Source: Acidiferrobacterales bacterium | Lineage (GTDB): Bacteria; Pseudomonadota; Gammaproteobacteria; Arenicellales; Poriferihabitantaceae | Assembly (NCBI GenBank): GCA_019633985.1 | Contig: JAHQWE010000090.1 | Coordinates: forward strand, 1 to 42,919 | Direction: 5' to 3' | Length of the DNA: 42,919 nt | Part shown: in pieces, positions 34,159 through 40,951 of the stretch | How the letters are laid out: the number at the start of each line of letters is the position of its first letter | Numbering within the stretch: position 1 is the stretch's first letter | Program-made: the position numbers and the translations under genes | The notes under the pieces: generated by a model | Database searches by the model: none | What the model was told of the DNA's origin: nothing | The model's input: the letters and a program-made list of their open reading frames with translations, nothing else

Positions 34159-35283
34159 ATGCAAATAACCAGCAACTTTGATGGCGGCAATATTGATGTT
34201 CTCTCCTGCGAGGAAGCAAATAACATTCGCCTGGAGATTCTTCCTGACAACGAATCATCATTTTTTCAATGGTTTTACTTCCGCCTGACCGGGGCATGTC
34301 AAAAGCAGTGCGTTTTGAGAATTGTGAATGCTGGAGAGGCGAGTTACGTAAAAGGCTGGCAGGGTTATCGGGCTGTTGCGTCCTATGATCGTCAGTATTG
34401 GTTTCGTGTGGATACGTTTTACGCCGATGGGGAGCTTACAATCCAGCATCAGCCAGCTTATGACTCCGTGTACTACGCCTATTTTGCACCGTACTCCATG
34501 GAGAAGCACGCAGACCTTGTGTCAATAGCGCAAACCTCGTCTCGGGCCGAGCTGATGAATCTCGGCTTCACTCTCGATGGACAAGATATTGATTTGATTC
34601 AAATTGGTGCTCCCGATGAGGGGAAGAAAGTAGCTTGGGCGATCGCGAGACAACACCCGGGAGAAACCATGGCGGAATGGTGGATGGAAGGATTTATCAG
34701 CAGACTGCTCGATACCACAGACGCCGTATCTCGAGAAGTTTTAAACCAAATGGTTTTTTATATCGTGCCAAATATGAATCCCGATGGCAGTAGAAGGGGG
34801 CATCTACGTACTAACGCTGTAGGAGTGAATTTAAATCGAGAGTGGAGAGATCCGTCGTTAGATCGCAGTCCAGAGGTCTACCTGGTTCGCGAGATGATGC
34901 ATCGAACCGGTGTGGATTTTTGTTTGGATGTACATGGTGACGAGGGTCTGCCCTATAACTTTATCGCTTCATCGGAGGGAGTCGCATCCTGGAGTGATGA
35001 GCGAGAGGCTCTGCTAATCCATTACAAAGAGGAGTTGATGACTATCAACCCCGATTTCCAAACGGAGTATGGGTACCCCCGAGCAGCTGCTGGTCAGGCC
35101 AATATGGCAATGTGCACCAACTATGTGGCAGAAAATTTCCGCGCCCTCGCGATGACTCTAGAAATGCCGTTCAAGGACACCGCTGACAGCCCTCATATTT
35201 TGCAGGGATGGTCTCCGGAACGAGCCGAGCATCTCGGTGCAGCGAATGTAGAAGCAATTTATAGAGTCATGTCCTCGTTATGA
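34159..35283 (+). CDS. M14-family zinc carboxypeptidase of the cytosolic (CCP-like) type
   Basis: A 374-aa metallopeptidase with no signal peptide. An N-terminal beta-sandwich domain (about 1-120) precedes the M14 catalytic domain. Zinc ligands are His166 and Glu169 (RQHPGET) and His259 (LDVHGDEG). VNLNREW (226 onward) supplies the substrate-binding Asn-Arg, and Glu335 in LAMTLEMPFKD is the expected general base. This plan matches bacterial relatives of the animal cytosolic carboxypeptidases that trim C-terminal glutamates. Its natural substrate is unknown. The highly acidic protein encoded at 41 kb is a tempting but unsupported substrate idea. Confidence 0.9.
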   Translation: MQITSNFDGGNIDVLSCEEANNIRLEILPDNESSFFQWFYFRLTGACQKQCVLRIVNAGEASYVKGWQGYRAVASYDRQYWFRVDTFYADGELTIQHQPAYDSVYYAYFAPYSMEKHADLVSIAQTSSRAELMNLGFTLDGQDIDLIQIGAPDEGKKVAWAIARQHPGETMAEWWMEGFISRLLDTTDAVSREVLNQMVFYIVPNMNPDGSRRGHLRTNAVGVNLNREWRDPSLDRSPEVYLVREMMHRTGVDFCLDVHGDEGLPYNFIASSEGVASWSDEREALLIHYKEELMTINPDFQTEYGYPRAAAGQANMAMCTNYVAENFRALAMTLEMPFKDTADSPHILQGWSPERAEHLGAANVEAIYRVMSSL

Positions 35284-35297
35284 GTGGCGACAAAAAA

Positions 35298-35321
35298 GGG
35301 CGGGAACTAAAGTTCTCGCCC
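35298..35321 (-). terminator. Intrinsic terminator between the carboxypeptidase and hsp20 genes
   Basis: GGGCGGGAAC (35298-35307) and GTTCTCGCCC (35312-35321) form a 10-bp stem (one G-T pair) with a TAAA loop. The six A before it become a U-run on the minus strand, so it terminates hsp20. On the plus strand there is no T-run. Confidence 0.85.
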
Positions 35322-35349
35322 GGTCTTGTGGAGATGGGGTCCGCCTGGA

Positions 35350-35817
35350 TCAGGCAGCTTTTTCTTTACCCGAATGTTCCAGCACGTTCTCCGACCCGTT
35401 GATCGAAATTTTTCGAGGTTTCATAGCCTCGGGTACTTCTCTTACCAGATTCAGCGTTAAAAGTCCGTTGCGCAACTGCGCCCCGGTGACTTCGACGTGA
35501 TCGGCTAAGGTGAACTTTCTCTCGAAAGCGCGGTTGGCAATACCTTGGTGCAAATATCTCGCATCCTTATTGGCCTCCGCCTGTTTACCCTGAATGGTGA
35601 GGGTGCCGTTTTCTACCTGAATGTCGATATCTGACTCTTCAAAACCAGCGACAGCAACGGTGATGGCATAGCGATCATCGCTCACTACCTCAATATTGTA
35701 AGGGGGGTATCCGCCAGATGTGTTTTTCTCAGCACCTAGCGCAGAGTTCAGCAGCGTTCCAAAACGGTCGAATCCGATGGTGCTGCGATAAAGTGGGGTT
35801 AAGTCGATTGTGTTCAT
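35350..35817 (-). CDS. Small heat-shock protein (Hsp20/IbpA type)
   Basis: A 155-aa alpha-crystallin-domain chaperone that holds unfolding proteins. The N-terminus TIDLTPLYRSTIGFDRF is that of class A (IbpA-like) small heat-shock proteins. The crystallin domain (about 38-125) contains YAITVAVAGFEESDIDIQVE and ends with NGLLTLNLVREVPEAMKPR, including the L-x-L-type edge strand. The ATG at 35817 has an AGGAG site and begins the conserved N-terminus. A longer frame to 35904 is excluded because it would read through the RNA thermometer described next. I leave the symbol empty since ibpA and other names cannot be separated. Confidence 0.93.
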   Translation of the reverse strand: MNTIDLTPLYRSTIGFDRFGTLLNSALGAEKNTSGGYPPYNIEVVSDDRYAITVAVAGFEESDIDIQVENGTLTIQGKQAEANKDARYLHQGIANRAFERKFTLADHVEVTGAQLRNGLLTLNLVREVPEAMKPRKISINGSENVLEHSGKEKAA

Positions 35818-35819
35818 GG

Positions 35820-35893
35820 CATATTCTCCTGTGAAGCAATATGAAATTAATGAAAAATAAAAAACGATGCGCTGGAATCTCTGAGAGACTTCC
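35820..35893 (-). promoter_or_regulatory. ROSE-like RNA thermometer in the hsp20 leader
   Basis: On the minus strand the leader just before the ATG reads CATATTGCT, a four-base loop, then AGGAGAATATG (35843 down to 35820). CATATT pairs with AATATG, and the TTGCT (35839-35835) faces the ribosome-binding AGGAG (35830-35826). A U-U/C-G-C-U stretch opposite the Shine-Dalgarno is the hallmark of ROSE elements, which control ibpA-type genes. A second, upstream hairpin (35893-35874, GGAA..TCTC..GAGA..TTCC) gives the multi-hairpin layout of this class. Melting on heating would free translation. Confidence 0.7.
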
Positions 35894-35903
35894 CCGCAAA
35901 ACA

Positions 35904-35932
35904 AAAATAAGATTCCTTAGTCAGATTTCAAG
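35904..35932 (-). promoter_or_regulatory. Candidate hsp20 promoter
   Basis: On the minus strand CTTGAAA (35932-35926) is followed after 16 bases by TATTTT (35909-35904). CTTGAAA equals the sigma-32 -35 core, but no CCCCAT-type -10 is seen, so sigma-70 use is equally possible. Transcription from here would give a leader of about 80 bases. Confidence 0.5.
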
Positions 35933-36169
35933 GCTGAAGAGAAAATTTTTGCGATTCTGAACAGACTCTGAAAAAATGACACAATCACGCTGTACAAGTG
36001 GTTAAAAAATTCCTGAAATACGTGAAGTGTCTTGCGGCAAATCGATGGTAAAACCGCAATCTCCAAAGAGATAGGTTTTTGGAGAGAAGGTGAAAAGTTG
36101 CCTGTCCCTTTCAAAAACGATTAAAGTTAAGAAAGGTCTGTTTGAAAATAACCGGGATTGGAATCCCCA

Positions 36170-36505
36170 CTACTCGGATTGATGTTCGATATTCTCTGCT
36201 GCGGAACCACCGAGACAAAGGGGGGAATCTCCGATCACTCCGCCCTGCTCAAACCATTCATCCGGTGTTTTCGTGTGCAGAGAGAGTGCATGCACTTCGC
36301 CCTCCAGTTCTTCCTGAAGCAGCTCATTAATCATCCTATGGCGCTGGATTAACATTTTCCCTTCAAATTGCGGCGTAACTACTGTGACTTTGAAATGAGA
36401 CTCTGAGCCTTCTGGTACGTTGTGCATGCCACTTTCATTGATCACTTCTATGTGGGCTGGGTCCAATGACAACAGCTTTTGTTCAATTTGCGTTTGGATT
36501 CTCAT
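36170..36505 (-). CDS. bolA: BolA-family protein
   Basis: 111 aa from this ATG. The BolA core is unmistakable: VINESGMHNVPEGSESHFKV, VTPQFEGKMLIQRHR and EVHALSLHTKTPDEW. The central Cys/His pair that binds 2Fe-2S with a monothiol glutaredoxin is represented by the conserved His residues (HNVP and QRHR). BolA proteins link iron-sulfur status, envelope shape and biofilm switching. The C-terminal tail after residue 90 is variable. An ATG at 36541 would add 12 residues not seen in the family. Confidence 0.93.
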   Translation of the reverse strand: MRIQTQIEQKLLSLDPAHIEVINESGMHNVPEGSESHFKVTVVTPQFEGKMLIQRHRMINELLQEELEGEVHALSLHTKTPDEWFEQGGVIGDSPLCLGGSAAENIEHQSE

Positions 36506-36807
36506 GGACCCTATAGTGGAGATAATGGCTGCAAAATTCAATCTATTCGATTGTGATAGTCGGTAGAACTAGCTCGACAACCGGTTAAGTTGAACTCGTG
36601 GCGCTGAAAGCTGTATTCCGGGTAATAACTTCGGTTACACTCGCTCCCCGTCGATTCCCAATGAAGGGCACAAGAGGCCGGAAAGGCGCGACCCAGGACG
36701 AACAAGGACAACCCATTCTCCTCACCAAAAAAACTTAAGCAGTTTTGTCCCGCTATCAGGGAGCGATTTTAGACCTGAATTCAAGGACACTATGTTGATC
36801 ACGCGAA

Positions 36808-38604
36808 ATGACAAACGACACCGTCAACCAACTCATTGAAAGCAAGCAATTTAATGCTGCTATTCGGTCACTAGATGCGAGTAAGCATGTTGCGGCAGCA
36901 GTCAGCACAGAACAGGCCGAACAGCTGATCCGACATCTTGTCAGCAAAGGGATGGTTGAACGCGCTATTTCTCTTGCAGAATCTTACCTGGAGTATCACG
37001 AGGATGACGCGAATATCTATTTTTTGTTAGGGAATGCCGCGTTGAAGCTGGGTGATGTTGACAAGGCCATGGACGCATTGCACCAGGCAAATGATATTAG
37101 GCCAAATCACATTGTGACACTAGCTAATCTGTCGGTCGGGTATAACGCCAAAGATCAGCATGGAGAAGCGGTCAAAGTTCTTGAACAAGCTCTTCGTTTA
37201 AATCCCCAGTACGCGTTTGCATATCAAAAACTTGGCAGCATTTTGTGCAAGGCGGGACAAGTAAAGCAAGGTGTCCGCTCGTTTCAGCGAGCAATGATGC
37301 TGACCCCTAAACCGCATTATATGTTTGCTCGTCTACTTTACTGGCGCAACTATCTCGCAGATCAAGATCCGAAAATGATCTACGCAGATGCCAAGGTATG
37401 GGGACAAAGATTTACACATTCCTTTGAAAAAGGAGTAGGGGTTTATTTGAACGATTTGAGCGAGAAAAAACGCTTGAAGGTCGGTTTTGTCAGCCCGGAC
37501 TACTGCGCACACCCTGTAAGTTTTTTCGTCGAACCATTGTTTAATCACCTCGACCGAGATCAGTTCGCTGTATACGCTTATAGCGATGTTGCGAAGCCAG
37601 ACGCCATTACTAGATCGATTGAGGGGCAGGTAGACGTGTTTAGATCGTCGGTGGGTATGAACGCGCAGGTTCTGGCAAAACAGATTCTGGATGATCAAAT
37701 CGATATTTTGTTTGACCTTGCAGGGCACACCGGATCCGGCAGGCTAGATGTATTTCATATGCGCCCCGCTCCAGTACAGATTTCATGGCTGGGTTATCCG
37801 GCGACGACAGGATCTGCTGGCATTGATTTTCGCTTGACCGATCGACACGCTGACCCAGCAGCGGTAAGTGACCCCCACCATACTGAAAAGCTACTGCGAG
37901 TCGATGGTGGTTTTCTGTGTTACGTGCCGAGTGAACGTACCCCTGATGCAGCAACCGAGTCCCCGGTCGAGAAGAATGGGTATATTACTTTTGGTAGCTT
38001 TAATAATCTGGCAAAAATATCAGAGGAATGTATTGAATATTGGAGTGAAATACTTCACCAGGTTCCTGATTCGAAACTGCTGATTAAACGCCGAGAGTTG
38101 AAAGATCCATGGGTAAAAAGTTATTTTTTACACCAATTTGAAGAACATGGAATCGATCAATCCAGACTTGAGTTCAAGACATCGCAGACCAAGTTAGAAG
38201 GCCATCTGCGACAGTATGCAAATGTCGACATTGCGCTAGATAGTTTTCCTTACAACGGTACGACAACAACATTCGAAGCACTGTGGATGAATACTCCTGT
38301 CATCTCTCTAGCGGGAGCGACTCACGCAAGCCGTGTGGGTCAGTCGATTTTGAAATACGCCGGCCTTGGCGAGCTCGCAGTGAATAGTGTGCAAAAATAT
38401 ATTTCAAAGTCTGTATCTTTGGCGAACGATAAACAGCAACTCTCGGTTTACAGAAAAACTTTGCGGTCCTTGTTAGCAGATTCTTCATTGACTGATCAAA
38501 AACGTTTTTCTCGAAGCGTGGCGAGACTACTGCGTCATCAATGGATTGATTGGGTGCAAACACAGCAGGAAGAGAAAAAAATTATTCTCGAAGATGAAGC
38601 CTAA
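36808..38604 (+). CDS. TPR-containing GT41 (OGT/SPINDLY-like) protein glycosyltransferase
   Basis: A 598-aa protein. Residues about 35-180 are tetratricopeptide helices (for example AISLAESYLEYHEDDANIYF and AVKVLEQALRLNPQYAFAYQ). Residues about 222-590 are the catalytic half of the O-GlcNAc transferase family. Key residues match: His235 (YCAHPVSFF), His307 (DLAGHTGSGRLDVF), Lys403 (FGSFNNLAKISEE) and the nucleotide-binding PYNGTTTTFEALWMNTPV with ASRVGQS. I therefore expect an active, cytoplasmic enzyme that puts a UDP-sugar on protein side chains. GT41 also includes HMW1C, which glycosylates an adhesin. The next gene overlaps it by 11 bases. The substrate is inferred to be the large protein at 40952. 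Confidence 0.9.
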   Translation: MTNDTVNQLIESKQFNAAIRSLDASKHVAAAVSTEQAEQLIRHLVSKGMVERAISLAESYLEYHEDDANIYFLLGNAALKLGDVDKAMDALHQANDIRPNHIVTLANLSVGYNAKDQHGEAVKVLEQALRLNPQYAFAYQKLGSILCKAGQVKQGVRSFQRAMMLTPKPHYMFARLLYWRNYLADQDPKMIYADAKVWGQRFTHSFEKGVGVYLNDLSEKKRLKVGFVSPDYCAHPVSFFVEPLFNHLDRDQFAVYAYSDVAKPDAITRSIEGQVDVFRSSVGMNAQVLAKQILDDQIDILFDLAGHTGSGRLDVFHMRPAPVQISWLGYPATTGSAGIDFRLTDRHADPAAVSDPHHTEKLLRVDGGFLCYVPSERTPDAATESPVEKNGYITFGSFNNLAKISEECIEYWSEILHQVPDSKLLIKRRELKDPWVKSYFLHQFEEHGIDQSRLEFKTSQTKLEGHLRQYANVDIALDSFPYNGTTTTFEALWMNTPVISLAGATHASRVGQSILKYAGLGELAVNSVQKYISKSVSLANDKQQLSVYRKTLRSLLADSSLTDQKRFSRSVARLLRHQWIDWVQTQQEEKKIILEDEA

Positions 38605-40348
38605 TTATTTATTCAAAACCCGGCGTCAGGCGATAGCACGAGCGAGACGTAAGTACAGCATCAAGGACTATACAGGTGCCATTGCTGAGTGGGAGGAGTT
38701 GCTGGAAAGAAATGAAGACGATGCACTAGCCTGGCTCGGCCGTTTTGACTGTCTCCTTAAATTAGAGCGAAAGGATGAGATGTTGCAGATTGGTGACCGG
38801 GTTTGCGAACTTTGGCCGCAATCAGAAGCTGCGCACAATAACTTTGCATGTATCCTGCTGGAATCTCGTCAATATGAGAAAGCGTGTCAACATTTTGACA
38901 CTGCGCTGGCAATAGCACCCGAGCGCAACATGTATTACTTCAATGCTGGGTTAGCCTACAAGGGAGCGGGTAAATTAAACGAAGCTGCAATCTGCTTTGA
39001 GCATGTGTTGGAACAAGAGCCTGAACACCAGCGAGCGTTGGAATTTCTTTCACAGCTCTATCTGGATTTCGGCTTGGGCGACAAACTGATCGATTTATCA
39101 ATGCGACTCAGAATGTTGCGACCGGGATACACATTTCCTTTGCAACGCAGACTGTTTGCGATGATGAATAATCCAGATATTCCGGAACTGGAAATCGCTA
39201 GAGAAGTGTCGTTGATGCGATCTGCGCTGGTTAGCCGGCCCGATCGCAAATTACCAAATCGTCCAGTTAAGGTCGCATGGCTGCTTTGTTCTTACAGTTT
39301 GCGTTATCTGCGCTATGTTCTACCCGCAATGAAACGTTACAGACAAGAGAGTGAATTTGAGTTTGTGGCGCTGGTCAATAATCCTTCACTGCCTCTGGAT
39401 GAATGCAAGAATTTGTTTGACCATGTTTACGCAACAGAATCATCGACGCTGGATGCTTTTAAGAAATTGCTCGAGCAATATCCCATTGATGTGTTGATCG
39501 ACAGTGCGGGGCAGATGCCCAACAACCTGCTGCAGTTTTACAGTGCAAGAATCGCACCACTACAAATTTCGTGGCCATTTTTTCAATCAAGAACTGAGTT
39601 GGCGCTGATGGATCAGGCATTTGTTGATGAACACATTCATCCTGTTATTCCGGAGCAAAACAAGTCGGAACAAAAGAATGTAATTAATTTGTCCGACCGG
39701 CTCACTCACTTACCGACAGGCCAGCACTTTTATGACGGAGATGACACTGTAGCACTCACGGTTGCTCCCATCGAGCAAAATGGGTTTGTTACGTTTGGTG
39801 TAGTTGCTGATCCAATCCAGATCAACCAACAAAGTGCTCAGGCCATTGCTGCCATCGTAAAAAGCGTCCCCAACTCGAATGTAAAGATCATTCATCACTT
39901 GTTGCCGTCTACCCTGATTGAAAGACAGTTAGGTCAATTATTTGAGATAGCAGGGCTTCACGCCGACCAGGTGTCTTACCTACCGCGATCAAGTCTATTT
40001 TCAAAGCGATACGAATGTTTTACACAAGTGGATATCTTGTTGAGCCCGTTCCCGTTGACAGATGATATGGCTCTCCTTGATGCCCTGTGGATGGGTGTGC
40101 CGGTGTTAGCCATGGCAAACACGACGATCGGACAATGCCGAGCCGCGAGTATTTTATCTGCAGCGGATCTGACAGAGTATCTCACTGACAGTATCGACGC
40201 TTATGTGAACCGAGGTATTGAGCTCGCTAGCAACAAAGCAGAATTGCCGTCGGCAAGGCGATCTCTCCGTGCACGACTCAAAACAGCGCCAATTACTCAG
40301 GTTCAGGAGTTCGTGGAGTATTTTTTCTCTCGCTTAGACGCTCTCTAA
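38594..40348 (+). CDS. TPR-containing GT41-like protein lacking catalytic residues
   Basis: 584 aa with the same plan as its upstream neighbour: TPR helices at about 20-170 (YTGAIAEWEELLERNEDDAL, YEKACQHFDTALAIAPE) and a C-terminal GT41-like half from about 222. The fold is kept (LQISWPFFQ, FVTFGVV, LLDALWMGVPVLAM), but the catalytic sites are altered. The HP motif is replaced by LCSYSLRYLRYV, GHT by GQM (residues 306-308), the FNNLxKI lysine segment by FGVVADPIQIN, and SRVGxS by IGQCRAAS. It is probably a non-catalytic partner or chaperone. The ATG at 38594 overlaps the first gene's stop; an earlier ATG at 38546 is possible but gives an out-of-family basic extension. Confidence 0.82.
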   Translation: MKPNYLFKTRRQAIARARRKYSIKDYTGAIAEWEELLERNEDDALAWLGRFDCLLKLERKDEMLQIGDRVCELWPQSEAAHNNFACILLESRQYEKACQHFDTALAIAPERNMYYFNAGLAYKGAGKLNEAAICFEHVLEQEPEHQRALEFLSQLYLDFGLGDKLIDLSMRLRMLRPGYTFPLQRRLFAMMNNPDIPELEIAREVSLMRSALVSRPDRKLPNRPVKVAWLLCSYSLRYLRYVLPAMKRYRQESEFEFVALVNNPSLPLDECKNLFDHVYATESSTLDAFKKLLEQYPIDVLIDSAGQMPNNLLQFYSARIAPLQISWPFFQSRTELALMDQAFVDEHIHPVIPEQNKSEQKNVINLSDRLTHLPTGQHFYDGDDTVALTVAPIEQNGFVTFGVVADPIQINQQSAQAIAAIVKSVPNSNVKIIHHLLPSTLIERQLGQLFEIAGLHADQVSYLPRSSLFSKRYECFTQVDILLSPFPLTDDMALLDALWMGVPVLAMANTTIGQCRAASILSAADLTEYLTDSIDAYVNRGIELASNKAELPSARRSLRARLKTAPITQVQEFVEYFFSRLDAL

Positions 40349-40951
40349 TTTGTCTACTCAGTTTGGGGTTTGATTACGACGAGAAGGCTACGGCAGTGGA
40401 TCTAAAGAAATAGCTAATCGACGGGGAAATCGGGATGCAAGAGAGCGCGAGGACGATAAAAAATTCATATGTTTAAACGAATTAACGAGTAGTCAAGCAT
40501 GCAGTTTGCAATTTGGTAAATGATTCGGATGGGTAAAAAAGGGGTGTTAATCTAGAAGTTGAGAAAAATTCTCAATGTATACATAAAAAGTCTGAATTTT
40601 GTTGCGCATATTTGCATATATCATTGATTTTTTTGACTAAAAATAATAGAGCTAGTAGTACGGGCCCTGTAATGGTTCTGCTATCATTAAGAACTAGTGA
40701 GGAACGCTCATACGGACGCTATCAGACACATCCCGGGGTGAGGGAATATAAACTAAAGTTCTGAAGCAAAAGGGGAGACAACTGCGGTGAATTGAGAAAA
40801 CTGGCTTAGGCCCGGTTGATCATGAAATTTTGTTTGTCGACGAGCGAGAAGCGTCAATCAGGGTTAGATTGGCATTGGATAACCAGGCGGCTGTTTAGTG
40901 AAACAGGGGGTTCGCATGGTTTGATGGTTATAATGGTGGGAGGTGCGTTGA
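40349..40951. other. AT-rich 600-base leader region before the large surface protein gene
   Basis: No gene is visible. A GAGAA-AAA-TTCTC palindrome lies at about 40560-40572 and an AT-rich block at about 40570-40660 contains ATATTTGCATATATC and candidate -10-like hexamers (TAATAG), but I could not settle on one promoter. I looked for a cyclic di-GMP (GEMM) riboswitch and for H-NS-like signatures; the AT block fits silencing only loosely. A strong ribosome-binding site GGGAGG lies at 40938-40943. Confidence 0.45.

Noticed and set aside
40660-40951. Cyclic di-GMP (GEMM) riboswitch before the surface protein gene
   Set aside because: Checked by eye for the conserved GEMM core and its tetraloop receptor; no match.
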